DNA from: UBA1014 sp964344035
GTDB lineage: Bacteria; SAR324; NAC60-12
DNA: 64,000 bases
Assembly: GCA_964344035.1 (NCBI GenBank)
Contig: CAYFLK010000007.1
Coordinates: 1-64,000, forward strand
Direction: 5' to 3'
Part shown: piece by piece, positions 9,065 through 17,822 of the stretch
Position numbering within the stretch: position 1 is the stretch's first letter
Layout of the letters: each line of letters opens with the position of its first letter
Position numbers and translations under genes: made by a program
The notes under the pieces: generated by a model
The model's input: the letters and a program-made list of their open reading frames with translations, nothing else
Database searches by the model: none
Told to the model about the DNA's origin: nothing

Positions 9065-9847
9065 ATGGAAACCCAACCGGCTCAAACCAGTTCAAGTTCG
9101 AACCCTAATAATGATCACGCCATTTTAATGGAGGGCGTACACAAGTGGTTTGGCAGCTTTCATGTACTCAAGGACATCAACCTGACAGTCCGGAAGCAGG
9201 ACAAAATCGTCATTTGCGGTCCCTCCGGCTCCGGGAAATCCACCCTGATCCGCTGCATCAACAGATTGGAGGAGCATCAGAAAGGCACAATCACCGTTGA
9301 CGGAATTGAACTGACCGATGATTTAAAACAAATTGACCGCATCCGTAGCGAAGTTGGGATGGTGTTTCAGCAGTTCAATCTCTTTCCACACTTGACAGCA
9401 CTTGAGAACCTGACGCTGGCGCCAATCTGGGTGCGAAAGATGCCTAAAGCTGAAGCGGAAGAACATGCCATGGAATATTTGGAAAGGGTGCAAATTCCGG
9501 AGCAGGCGCACAAATACCCGGGACAGCTCTCTGGAGGACAGCAGCAGCGGGTGGCAATCGCACGTTCCCTGTGCATGAATCCGAAAATCATGCTCTTTGA
9601 TGAACCCACCTCGGCGCTTGATCCCGAGATGATTAAAGAGGTGCTCGATGTCATGGTGGAGTTGGCGAAGGAGGGGATGACCATGATTGTGGTCACCCAT
9701 GAAATGGGTTTTGCCCGCACAGTCGCGGACCAGATGATCTTCATGGATGAAGGTATGATCATAGAGGGGGCGCCGCCCAAGGATTTCTTCGACAACCCCA
9801 AGAGCGACCGCACAAAACTTTTTCTCAGTCAGATTCTTCAGCACTGA
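9065..9847 (+). CDS. aapP: amino acid ABC transporter ATP-binding protein AapP
   Basis: Cytoplasmic ATPase that powers the AapQM channel, 260 residues. Walker A is GPSGSGKST at residues 52-60. The Q-loop lies in GMVFQQFNLFPHLT, the signature is LSGGQQQRVAIARSL, Walker B is MLFDEPTSALDPEM and the switch histidine is in VVTHEMGFA. The sequence is of the GlnQ/AapP type. It is the last gene of the transporter operon; I found no strong terminator in the 236 bases that follow. Confidence 0.94.
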   Translation: METQPAQTSSSSNPNNDHAILMEGVHKWFGSFHVLKDINLTVRKQDKIVICGPSGSGKSTLIRCINRLEEHQKGTITVDGIELTDDLKQIDRIRSEVGMVFQQFNLFPHLTALENLTLAPIWVRKMPKAEAEEHAMEYLERVQIPEQAHKYPGQLSGGQQQRVAIARSLCMNPKIMLFDEPTSALDPEMIKEVLDVMVELAKEGMTMIVVTHEMGFARTVADQMIFMDEGMIIEGAPPKDFFDNPKSDRTKLFLSQILQH

Positions 9848-9991
9848 GACAGCTCATTCTTTTAGACGCAATAAAACTTTAGGCCTTCCTGTTCTTTTCG
9901 GTCCCGTGGGGGATCGAAACTCGTCCTGATATTGCATTCTTCACCAGTCCGGATATCATATCAGCAGGTAACGTTTCCGTCCCTCCTATAA

Positions 9992-10035
9992 ATGGACACT
10001 CACTTTTTTGTCAAACTTAGATTTCTTATGTCCAT
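9992..10035. repeat. separated inverted repeat upstream of the DUF3015-like gene
   Basis: ATGGACA at 9992-9998 is matched by TGTCCAT at 10029-10035, a perfect 7-base inverted repeat with 30 bases between. A TTGTCA at 10008-10013 lies inside. The spacing is longer than most operators, so this may be chance. It is the only clear structure in the 236-base gap 9848-10083. Confidence 0.25.
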
Positions 10036-10083
10036 TTTCCGGCGGCGCTATACACCACTGAGGGTTTAATAGGAAAGCAGTTC

Positions 10084-10620
10084 ATGCATGCGTTGCGCGT
10101 ATCTTTTACACCGGGAAGATGGTTCGTCCTTTCGTCGCTGTTGCTGATTTCCTTCACAGCTTCAACGCTGGAAGCGCGGCACAAATGCCCGAAGGTGCCG
10201 TCGCCTCCGGGACTTCTTGGCATAACGAGCATACCCACGCTGCTTCCCTCCGGCACTTTCATGGCCGCGGCACGTTCCTCCAACACCTCTGGATGCAACC
10301 GCGGGCATCCTTCCGCGGACTTTTACCGGCCCAAAAAGGAACGGGTAATGAGGTTTCTTGAAGACAACTATCAGCTGGTTCACGAACAAAGCGCCCGCGG
10401 GGAGGGCCCTCATCTGAACGCGCTGGCCCAGCTAACAGGGTGTTCCGGGGCGTCCTCCAGTTTTGCCGAAACCATGCATTCGCAGCATCAGCAAGTGTTT
10501 CCCTCGGGGCGACAACTCAGTTCTTCCGCCCACAGTTTTACCATGGAAAGGGCAGCGGAACGGATTCTCAATTTGACATCCGGGAACAAGTCGCTGGCTA
10601 CTGCATGCAAGCCAGGATGA
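10084..10620 (+). CDS. exported DUF3015-like protein
   Basis: This 178-residue protein has a likely Sec signal peptide (hydrophobic stretch within the first 31 residues, ending STLEA). The part after residue about 85 resembles the DUF3015 family as I remember it: a basic segment leading into FLEDNYQLVHEQSARGEGPH, then LNALAQLTGC, and a final region ending in a cysteine near the C-terminus. DUF3015 proteins are small periplasmic proteins of unknown function. The N-terminal half matches less well. AGGAAAG about 8 bases before the ATG could serve as ribosome binding site. It stands alone between the aap operon and clpP. A profile search would settle the family. Confidence 0.55.
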   Translation: MHALRVSFTPGRWFVLSSLLLISFTASTLEARHKCPKVPSPPGLLGITSIPTLLPSGTFMAAARSSNTSGCNRGHPSADFYRPKKERVMRFLEDNYQLVHEQSARGEGPHLNALAQLTGCSGASSSFAETMHSQHQQVFPSGRQLSSSAHSFTMERAAERILNLTSGNKSLATACKPG

Positions 10621-10850
10621 GACCGCTCCAGTTCACTTTGCCGGGAGGTCCCGCACAAAAAACTTGCATTCCGGAAATCTGTTTTCTAATTTGAATGATC
10701 CCCATTTTTGACAAAGGAGGGAGAAAAGAACCACTTGTGTCAGCGGATCCATTTCGAAGCCGATCACTTGTTCAAGACCCCCGCAGCATGTCTGCCGGGA
10801 GAAACATACATTATCATATAACCGCTTTGACTGACTTGAAGAACACACTT

Positions 10851-11435
10851 ATGGCAGAAGAGAAGAATGAGGACAACGGTGAAATGACCGGGATGACCGC
10901 GAAGCTCCTGAAAGCGCGCACGGTAATCATTTCCCAGCAGGTAAACGCTGAACTGACCGCGAAGGTGCTGAACCAGCTGGTGCTGCTGGAACAGGAAGAT
11001 GCTGAGGCGCCCTTAACGGTGTTCATCAACTCTCCCGGAGGTGAAATATTCTCGGGCTTCGCGATTTTCGACATGTTGAATTTCATCGCCTGTCCGGTGA
11101 CCACTGTTGTCACCGGGTTTGCGGCAAGCATGGGTTCGATATTAAGCCTTGCCGCGGACAAGGGGCGCAGATTCGCCCTGCCTCAGGCCAAGATAATGAT
11201 CCACCAGCCGATGCTGATGGGATACCAGGGAAGGGCCACAGACTGTGAAATACAGGCTCGGGAAATTCTGAAAACCCGTGATCACCTCATCAACCTCTAC
11301 TCTGAACAAACCGGCCGGGATTACGAAGAAATCAAGCAGGCCATTGACCGGGACAACTGGTTCACCGCACAGGAAGCACTCGATTTCGGACTGCTGGACA
11401 AGGTCGTCAGAACCCGGTCGGATTTGGGGAACTGA
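10851..11435 (+). CDS. clpP: ATP-dependent Clp protease proteolytic subunit (divergent ClpP)
   Basis: Serine peptidase of the ClpP family, which forms a barrel fed by ClpX or ClpA unfoldases. The catalytic serine is in GFAASMG, the histidine in MIHQP, and the aspartate in IDRDNW. INSPGGEIFSGFAIFD is the handle/substrate-groove region. I choose the ATG at 10851 (194 residues), which matches the family length; the frame is open back to 10695 and ATGs at 10788 or 10695 would add up to 52 residues without homology. No clpX, tig or lon gene is adjacent, unlike the common tig-clpP-clpX order. The N-terminal stretch is atypical, so this may be a second, ClpP2-like copy. Confidence 0.85.
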   Translation: MAEEKNEDNGEMTGMTAKLLKARTVIISQQVNAELTAKVLNQLVLLEQEDAEAPLTVFINSPGGEIFSGFAIFDMLNFIACPVTTVVTGFAASMGSILSLAADKGRRFALPQAKIMIHQPMLMGYQGRATDCEIQAREILKTRDHLINLYSEQTGRDYEEIKQAIDRDNWFTAQEALDFGLLDKVVRTRSDLGN

Positions 11436-11437
11436 AC

Positions 11438-11466
11438 TTGACCCGACTATCCGTCACGAGTACATA
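11438..11466 (+). promoter_or_regulatory. possible topA promoter
   Basis: TTGACC at 11438-11443 and a weaker TACATA at 11461-11466 are 17 bases apart, just after the clpP stop and about 60 bases before the topA start. The -10 box is poor, so this is tentative. Confidence 0.3.
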
Positions 11467-11528
11467 TGAATCTGCATGACCTGTGCGGGCAGGAAAAAAG
11501 CAAATCACTTCCGTCTGTCTTTTAGCTG

Positions 11529-13814
11529 ATGACAAAGAACCTGATCATTGTAGAATCACCCGCGAAAGCGAGGACCATCCAGAAGTTCCTGGGAAAGGAA
11601 TACAGGGTGATGGCATCAATGGGACATGTTCGCGATCTGCCCGAGCGCAAACTCGGGTTTGATCCGGAAAACAACTTTGCTCCGCAGTATGAAATTTCCA
11701 AAGACAAAAAGAAAATCGTTGCTGAATTGAAAAAAGCAATCGGCAAAGAAACCAGCGTCTATCTCGCGACCGACGAAGACCGTGAAGGGGAGTCCATCTC
11801 CTGGCACCTGATCAGCGCCTTGGGACTTACGAAAAAACCGGTCAAACGCATCGTTTTTCATGAAGTGACCAAGACGGCAATCATGAAGGCGCTGGAGAAC
11901 CCCAGGGATGTGGATCAAAAACTGGTGGACGCGCAGCAGGCGCGCAGAATCCTGGACCGCGCAGTGGGTTACGAACTCTCCCCGCTTCTCTGGCGGAAAA
12001 TCAAACCCGGACTCTCCGCGGGCAGGGTTCAGAGCGTCGCGGTGCGCATCCTTGTTGACCGTGAAAGGGAAATCCGGGATTTCGTTCCTGAAGAATACTG
12101 GAAAATCCGTGCCGACTTCCCGGGGTTCCAGGCGGAATTGACAAAGCTGCACGGAAAGCCGTGTAAAATTGGAAACCAAGCGGAAGCACAAGCCGTCGAA
12201 AAAGCGGTTGAAGGCAATCCGTTTGTGCTCCGGGAAGTGCAAGAACGGATCGGCTCGCGCAACCCCGCCGCACCGTTTACAACCTCCACGCTGCAGCAGG
12301 AAGCCTCAAACAAGCTCGGGTTTTCAGTGAGGCGCACGATGGCGCTGGCGCAGCAGCTTTATGAAGGGAACTTCGAAATCCCCGGGTACAACGGTGGTTT
12401 GATCACTTACATGCGGACGGATTCGGTGACGCTTTCGGAGCAGGCGCTGGAACAGGCAGCCAAGATTGTGCTGGATCAGTTCGGCAAGGAATATACCCTC
12501 GACAGCCCCAGGCATTTCCGCAATAAAACCAAGAATGCCCAGGAAGCGCATGAAGCCATCCGTCCCGTAGACCTGTCCCAGACCCCGGAGATGATCGGGC
12601 ACCACCTTGATCAGCATCTGAGCCGTTTGTATGGGTTGATCTGGAAACGGACTTTGGCGTCACAGATGGTAGCGGCAAAAATCGCGCGCACGAGTTTAAA
12701 GATTGCAGCGGGCGCAGAGGGGGAATATCAATTTGAAGCCAAGGGTCAGCAGATTCTCTTTCCCGGATTTCTCAAAGCCCACGTAGACCCCGGGGGCAAC
12801 GTGGAAAAAGTTTTCGGGGAAAAAGACATCCTGCTGCCACAAGTGGAGCAGGGTCAGCGTTTGTCATTAAAAAAACTTGAGTCAGAGCAGCTGTTCACTA
12901 ACCCACCCTCACGTTACGGGGAGGCAAGTCTTGTCAAAAAACTCGAATCACAGGGAATCGGCAGACCTTCGACATATGCCCCGACGATTTCAACCATTCA
13001 GGATCGTGGTTACGTGGAACTCAACGAAAACAAACGGTTGAAGCCGACCGATATGGGAGAGGTGGTTACCGATTTTCTCACTGCGCATTTCAAGGAGATC
13101 GTCAACCTCGGTTTCACCGCAAAGCTGGAACGGAACTTCGACCGCATCGCCAACGGAGGTGAGAATTGGCTGGACATGATGTCCGGATTCTATCAGCCAT
13201 TCCATGGCCGGGTGGAGGAAAAACTTACCACTGTGACCCGTGCTGAAGCAGTCAAAAAACGGGTCCTCGGAGTTGACCCTGAAAGCGGTAGGCAGGTCAG
13301 CACCAGCATGGGCAGATATGGTCCGATGGTGCAGATCGGCACTCGGGAAGACGAGGAGAAACCCCGTTTTGCCTCTTTGCCCAAAGGATCAAACCTGAAT
13401 GAAATTACACATGAGGAAGCGCTTGAGTGTTTCAACCTTCCACGGACGCTGGGGTATGACGAATCCGGAGAGGAAATACAGACCAATGTCGGACGTTTTG
13501 GCCCCTATGTGCGGTTGGGAAAGGAATTTTTCTCTCTACCGAAAGATGTTACCCCTCATGAAATAGAACTTTCGCGGGCGCTGGAAATCATTCAAGAGGG
13601 CCGTGAAAAAAAGGCAAAAAATACCCTCCATGTTTTTGGTGAAATCCAGGTACTGAAAGGACGGTTCGGTCCCTACATCAAATGCAACAAATCGAATTAC
13701 CGCATTCCCAAGGGGGTTGATCCGGAAACTCTGGACGAGGCGACATGCAGAAAAATCATTGCGGAAACACCTGCATCGGTTTCCAGGAGGAAGCGCGGAC
13801 GCAAACGAGCCTGA
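11529..13814 (+). CDS. topA: DNA topoisomerase I
   Basis: Type IA topoisomerase that relaxes negative supercoils, 761 residues. The Toprim domain opens with VESPAKARTIQKFLG and contains the ATDEDREGE acidic motif. The active-site tyrosine is in LITYMRTDSV. After the catalytic core there are no four-cysteine zinc fingers. Instead the C-terminus carries repeats with the GRYGPMVQIG, GRFGPYVRLG and GRFGPYIKCN pattern seen in many non-enteric TopA proteins, and ends in a basic tail (SRRKRGRKRA). The MBL-hydrolase gene starts 5 bases after the stop, so the two are likely cotranscribed. Confidence 0.96.
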   Translation: MTKNLIIVESPAKARTIQKFLGKEYRVMASMGHVRDLPERKLGFDPENNFAPQYEISKDKKKIVAELKKAIGKETSVYLATDEDREGESISWHLISALGLTKKPVKRIVFHEVTKTAIMKALENPRDVDQKLVDAQQARRILDRAVGYELSPLLWRKIKPGLSAGRVQSVAVRILVDREREIRDFVPEEYWKIRADFPGFQAELTKLHGKPCKIGNQAEAQAVEKAVEGNPFVLREVQERIGSRNPAAPFTTSTLQQEASNKLGFSVRRTMALAQQLYEGNFEIPGYNGGLITYMRTDSVTLSEQALEQAAKIVLDQFGKEYTLDSPRHFRNKTKNAQEAHEAIRPVDLSQTPEMIGHHLDQHLSRLYGLIWKRTLASQMVAAKIARTSLKIAAGAEGEYQFEAKGQQILFPGFLKAHVDPGGNVEKVFGEKDILLPQVEQGQRLSLKKLESEQLFTNPPSRYGEASLVKKLESQGIGRPSTYAPTISTIQDRGYVELNENKRLKPTDMGEVVTDFLTAHFKEIVNLGFTAKLERNFDRIANGGENWLDMMSGFYQPFHGRVEEKLTTVTRAEAVKKRVLGVDPESGRQVSTSMGRYGPMVQIGTREDEEKPRFASLPKGSNLNEITHEEALECFNLPRTLGYDESGEEIQTNVGRFGPYVRLGKEFFSLPKDVTPHEIELSRALEIIQEGREKKAKNTLHVFGEIQVLKGRFGPYIKCNKSNYRIPKGVDPETLDEATCRKIIAETPASVSRRKRGRKRA

Positions 13815-13819
13815 ACCGA

Positions 13820-14476
13820 ATGGACTCCCAGCAGCTCCCACAACCCCTGCTAATTAAAACCCTTCCCGTTGGTCCTTTGCAATGCAACTGCACCATCCTC
13901 GGAGACCGTGTTTCAAAGAACGCGGTGGTCATCGACCCCGGAGGAGATGCTGAACGTTTGCTTGCTTTGCTTGCGGAACTGGAACTGCGGGTTGTGAGAA
14001 TCATACACACCCATGCGCATCTGGACCATTTTCTTGCGTCAGGAAAGATGAAGGAAGCCACAGGAGCTCAGCTCGCGCTGCACAAGGATGATTTATTTCT
14101 GTGGGAGATGCTCGAACAGCAATGCGGCATGTTCGGCATTCCCTTTCAGCCCACTCCGCCCCCGGATCATTGGCTGGAACATGAAGAAGAAATTGAACAG
14201 GATAGCATCCGGGGAATCGCTTTTCACACTCCCGGACATTCGCCCGGGTCAATGAGTTTTCATTTTGAGAAAGAAAAACTGCTGATTGCCGGAGACACCC
14301 TGTTCCGTGGTTCAATCGGCAGGACCGATATATGGGGGGGAGATTTTCAGACCATTGAACGTTCCATCCGGGAATGGCTCTATCCCCTGGACGAAGCAAC
14401 TGAAGTGATCACCGGCCACGGAGAAAGCACCACGATCGGGCAGGAAATACGCACCAATGCCTTCATCCGTGGATGA
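13820..14476 (+). CDS. MBL-fold metallo-hydrolase (glyoxalase II-like)
   Basis: A 218-residue metallo-beta-lactamase-fold hydrolase with the metal-binding HTHAHLDH motif, a later histidine in HTPGHSPGS, the bridging aspartate in IAGDTLFRGSIGRTD, and the final histidine in ITGHGESTT. The order and spacing match small YcbL/GloB-type hydrolases that act on glutathione or other thioesters; the true substrate cannot be read from sequence. The frame is open upstream into topA, but ATG at 13820, five bases past the topA stop, gives a normal family N-terminus. Its 3' end overlaps the convergent ogt gene by 14 bases. Confidence 0.88.
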   Translation: MDSQQLPQPLLIKTLPVGPLQCNCTILGDRVSKNAVVIDPGGDAERLLALLAELELRVVRIIHTHAHLDHFLASGKMKEATGAQLALHKDDLFLWEMLEQQCGMFGIPFQPTPPPDHWLEHEEEIEQDSIRGIAFHTPGHSPGSMSFHFEKEKLLIAGDTLFRGSIGRTDIWGGDFQTIERSIREWLYPLDEATEVITGHGESTTIGQEIRTNAFIRG

Positions 14477-14984
14477 CGCGTTTTTCCAGTCCCAGCAGCC
14501 ACGATTTCCTCTCGAAACCACTGCCGAATCCAGTTAGCGAACCGTCTTTTCCAATCACGCGGTGACAGGGAATGATGATCGAAATCGGGTTCCGTCCGTT
14601 TGCCTGTCCTACTGCACGCGCTGCTTTGGGATGTCCCATTGCCTGCGCCTGAGCCTGGTAGCTGCGCGTTTCACCATAAGGGATCTGCCTCAGGGCGTTC
14701 CAGGCCTGCTGTTGGAAATCAGTCCCAGAAGGTCTTAAAGGGAGATCAAAATCCTGCCGCGCGCCTGCAAAATATTCCTCCAACTGGCTTATCGCTTTTC
14801 TCAGCAAAGCGCTCTCGCTTTCATTTATATCTTCCGGGGTGGAGTCGGCAAGCTGTGCGTCCAGAAAATCAAGCTGCGTCAGGACACCGTCCTTTTCCGC
14901 AATCAACATTCTTCCCAGGGGGGTGGATATGATGCTGAACCGGCAGGAAGGCAAAGTGGAAAGCAAGTATAACTCCAGGGGCAT
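14463..14984 (-). CDS. ogt: methylated-DNA-protein cysteine methyltransferase
   Basis: Suicide DNA repair protein that removes methyl groups from O6-methylguanine. The 173-residue protein has the active-site motif PCHRVIGKDGSLTGFGSG with the acceptor cysteine. It also has the helix-turn-helix region around QQAWNALRQIPYGETRSYQ and the arginine-finger region RAVGQANGRNPI. It is the stand-alone Ogt/MGMT form without an Ada domain. It converges on the MBL-hydrolase gene with a 14-base overlap. Confidence 0.94.
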   Translation of the reverse strand: MPLELYLLSTLPSCRFSIISTPLGRMLIAEKDGVLTQLDFLDAQLADSTPEDINESESALLRKAISQLEEYFAGARQDFDLPLRPSGTDFQQQAWNALRQIPYGETRSYQAQAQAMGHPKAARAVGQANGRNPISIIIPCHRVIGKDGSLTGFGSGFERKSWLLGLEKRVIHG

Positions 14985-15096
14985 GGTGAAAGTCTAAAGC
15001 CGGGAAAAACTCGCAATTTGCGTCAAACAAGCAGAAAACGGAAAACTGTCCCCTGTGTTACTGAGGCGGGAATAATTACGGTTTTTGATCGGGCTT

Positions 15097-15498
15097 TCAA
15101 TAATCTATCTTAAATTTGTTGATCAGAAAATCGTCATATTCATCCGCTATCACTGCGATGGACGCGATGATCCATTCCAACTCCTCGGGATCAAGGCCCT
15201 GCACCGGGCGGATGTAACTCAACACCAGGTGTTTGTTGCGTATTCCGAATGACACCCCCTTTAGTTTGAAAGTCCCGTTCAACTGCAAAACATACTGGTT
15301 CAGTTCAAGATCCGGTTTGTCGTAACGGAAAAGGTTGGCCGCAACCACCAGTTCTGCATTATCTTCCAGTGTGGTGAGAAAAATCTGCACTTTTACCGAT
15401 CCGTTGACAATCCACCATTCCTGTGCACTGACGAATTCTTTTTCCGCGTCTCCGCAATTGTGCAGAAACTCGTTGACCATGGCGCTGTATTGGTTCAA
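15097..15498 (-). CDS. YbjN-like small protein
   Basis: A 133-residue acidic cytoplasmic protein whose alternating strands and helix, and phrases such as VQIFLTTLEDNAELVVAANL and LEWIIASIAVIADEYDD, resemble the YbjN/CesT-like fold. Such proteins are linked to stress or chaperone-like roles without a defined activity. The start is TTG at 15498; a perfect AGGAGG (complement of 15504-15509) sits 5 bases upstream, which makes the TTG convincing. It is monocistronic as far as I can see. Confidence 0.7.
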   Translation of the reverse strand: MNQYSAMVNEFLHNCGDAEKEFVSAQEWWIVNGSVKVQIFLTTLEDNAELVVAANLFRYDKPDLELNQYVLQLNGTFKLKGVSFGIRNKHLVLSYIRPVQGLDPEELEWIIASIAVIADEYDDFLINKFKIDY

Positions 15499-15966
15499 AA
15501 CGCCCTCCTTGCTGTGTGTGTTTTTTCATCATGGACCGTTAAGGCCCCCGTAGCCCAGCTTTGGATGAATTCCCGGAATCCCTGAAACTCCCTGTCACTG
15601 GAAACGCAGTGAGAGCCGGGAATGCCAAAACATGGGCGCCGTCATCTGACCATTCAACATCCGGACCCTCTTAGTCCCGGTTCAGGATTTGAGGGCCCGT
15701 TAGGTTTCAGGCTCGGCCCTTCAACCGAAAGACAGGGCAACAGCTGGAGTCATGGAAATTCATGCAAACCGGATGCTCATTGATTAACATGCCTCAGGAA
15801 CCAGCGCAAGCCCGGTGGGATGCAGGCAGTGTAAGATTGACTTATTGTTTCCTTCATGGGAGAAATTAAGTCATGCTTCTAAAGAGAATGCCCAAGTGTG
15901 GTCTTTGAGCAAAACGACTGCACGGGTTTTCAGACTTCCTCGGACCCCTCTCCATTCAGATTCGTC
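15499..15966. other. 468-base gap upstream of ftsZ with nested inverted repeats
   Basis: This gap holds no convincing gene. At 15570-15622 there is a nested structure: outer arms TTCCCGG (15570-15576) and CCGGGAA (15616-15622) enclose a perfect inner hairpin TCACTG (15595-15600) and CAGTGA (15607-15612). No T-run follows, so it does not look like a terminator. A TTGACT at 15837-15842 could be a -35 box for ftsZ, but no good -10 follows. Confidence 0.5.
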
Positions 15967-16941
15967 ATGGAGGAAACTAAATCTCCTGCCTTTGTTCCGG
16001 TGCAGGATGTCTTTGTGCCCAATATCATGGTCATCGGCGCAGGCGGTGCAGGCGGCAACGTGGTTACGAGGATGATTAATGAAGGCGTGCAGCATGTTAA
16101 AACGGTGATTTTAAACACCGACCAGAAAGCGCTCCAGCGGAACAAGGCGGACATCAAGGTTGAACTGGGCCGGGAAGTCACCCGCGGGATGGGTGCGGGT
16201 GCGCGTCCGGAAGTGGGAGAAAATGCCGCCGAAGAGAACATCGCCGAAATAGAAAAAGTAGTCAGGGACGCGAACATGGTGTTCATTGCCGCGGGCATGG
16301 GCGGTGGGACAGGGACCGGTGCGGCGCCGGTGATTGCTAGAGCTGCCAGAAACTTCAATGTCCTCACCGTAGCTATTGTTACACTGCCTTTTACATTTGA
16401 AGGAAAAAGGCGGATGATGATCGGAAAAGAAGGGGTTGAACGTCTGCGGGAATATACCGATACTTTGCTGGTCATCCCCAATGATAAGCTGTATGCTGCA
16501 AGCAGCCAGTCGACCAGTCTTATCGAAGCTTTTCGGATGGTGGACACAGTATTGATGAACGCCATCCGGGGCATCACAGACCTGGTGAATGGCATTGGCG
16601 ATATCAATGTCGATTTTGCCGATGTGCAAACGATCATGGAAGGCATGGGCAAGGCTGTCATCGGCAGAGGTACGGCCGCTGGAAACGACCGCATGAATCT
16701 CGCCGTGCATAACGCCTTGTCCAGTTCCCTGATGGAGGATTCCGACATTAACGGCGCAAAAGGGATCCTGGTCCATGTGGTCGGACCCCTCGACACCACT
16801 GCTTTTGAAATCAACGAGGCGATGAGCATGATTGAAAATATGGCTCATGAAGACGTCGACCTGATCTGGGGCGCTACATTTACTGAGAGTGCGGGAGAGT
16901 ATGTTTCCATCACCATCATTGCCACCGGACTGGCCAACTAA
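15967..16941 (+). CDS. ftsZ: tail-less cell division protein FtsZ
   Basis: Tubulin-like GTPase that forms the division ring. From the ATG at 15967 the product has 324 residues. The nucleotide-binding GAGGAGGNVV is near residue 24, the tubulin signature GGGTGTGAAP is at 112-121, and the catalytic T7 loop is in NVDFADVQTIM. The protein ends right after the globular domain (SITIIATGLAN, stop TAA). It lacks the disordered linker and the conserved C-terminal peptide by which FtsZ normally binds FtsA, ZipA or SepF. I see no frameshift remnant downstream that would restore a tail. A longer start at GTG 15898 exists, but neither start has a clear Shine-Dalgarno. It sits beside bpt and moaC rather than in a division (dcw) cluster, so it may be a second FtsZ copy. 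Confidence 0.93.
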   Translation: MEETKSPAFVPVQDVFVPNIMVIGAGGAGGNVVTRMINEGVQHVKTVILNTDQKALQRNKADIKVELGREVTRGMGAGARPEVGENAAEENIAEIEKVVRDANMVFIAAGMGGGTGTGAAPVIARAARNFNVLTVAIVTLPFTFEGKRRMMIGKEGVERLREYTDTLLVIPNDKLYAASSQSTSLIEAFRMVDTVLMNAIRGITDLVNGIGDINVDFADVQTIMEGMGKAVIGRGTAAGNDRMNLAVHNALSSSLMEDSDINGAKGILVHVVGPLDTTAFEINEAMSMIENMAHEDVDLIWGATFTESAGEYVSITIIATGLAN

Positions 16942-17087
16942 ATCTGTGCCGTTGGAAAAGTATCAAGTTACAACAGGCAATAATACCGTGTCACTTGCTC
17001 TTTTAAGCCGGTTTCTTGAATGTTGCATGTGGCAGGTGAGTGAGAAAATTCTAAAACCCTTGGATTGACTGGCAAAACTACCTGAAA

Positions 17088-17822
17088 ATGGGTCCGGCCA
17101 AGATTCAATTGTTCCAAACCCACAACGGCCCCTGTCCCTATGGGAAATCCGGGCGCTGGGAAAACGTCGCATTTTATTCCAGCAGGGTTTCAGATGAAGT
17201 CTATGCTTCACTTCTCAATCAGGGGTTTCGCCGCAGCGGTTATTCCATCTACCATCCGGTATGTCTGAACTGTTCCAATTGCATACCCTTGCGTGTTGAT
17301 GCATCACGGTTCACACGCAGCAGAAGCCAGCGCAGAACATGGCGCAAAAACCAGGATTTATGCATCGAACACCATCCTGTCAGTTTTACCGAGGAAGGTT
17401 TTAAACTTTATGCGGAATACCAGCAGCAATGGCATCGCAACGGATCTCCGGTCACGGAAGAGGAATATCTGGATTTCCTCATCGCCTCTCCGGTCACCAC
17501 GGAGATGGTGCATTATTACCTTGAAGGGAAACTGATTGGACTGGGCTGGGTGGATCGCCTGCCGGAACTGCTGAGTTCGGTGTATTTCGTTTTTAAACCC
17601 GAACAGGCATCGCGCCGTCTCGGGGTCTTTTCCCTGCTGTATGAAATCGAGTGCTGCCGCCGCTTGAACCGTCCATGGCTGTACATGGGATATTGGGTGC
17701 AGGATTCACCCAAAATGGAGTACAAGGGTGAATATCATCCGGCTGAAGTACTTGTAGATTCTGAATGGGTTCCATTGGATAATATTATGTTAAATGCCAA
17801 ACCGAAGATGGTTCATGGCTGA
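17088..17822 (+). CDS. bpt: aspartate/glutamate leucyltransferase
   Basis: Transferase of the Ate1/Bpt family that adds leucine (or arginine) from charged tRNA to N-terminal Asp or Glu, marking proteins for ClpS/ClpAP degradation by the N-end rule. Its 244 residues fit the bacterial family. The N-terminal Cys-containing region (NGPCPYGKSGRWENV, PVCLNCSNCIPLRV) and the GNAT-like core (YFVFKPEQASRRLGVFSLLYEI, WLYMGYWVQDSPKMEYKG) are characteristic. It overlaps the moaC start by 8 bases. Bacterial members usually transfer leucine, which is why I name it so. Confidence 0.9.
   Translation: MGPAKIQLFQTHNGPCPYGKSGRWENVAFYSSRVSDEVYASLLNQGFRRSGYSIYHPVCLNCSNCIPLRVDASRFTRSRSQRRTWRKNQDLCIEHHPVSFTEEGFKLYAEYQQQWHRNGSPVTEEEYLDFLIASPVTTEMVHYYLEGKLIGLGWVDRLPELLSSVYFVFKPEQASRRLGVFSLLYEIECCRRLNRPWLYMGYWVQDSPKMEYKGEYHPAEVLVDSEWVPLDNIMLNAKPKMVHG

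Noticed and set aside
10084..10620. Possibility that the DUF3015-like gene is a pseudogene
   Set aside because: The frame is intact from a signal peptide to a C-terminal conserved cysteine, and overlapping frames look like shadows.
15898..15966. Longer FtsZ N-terminus from GTG 15898
   Set aside because: The added residues do not resemble any FtsZ N-terminus and no ribosome binding site supports it.
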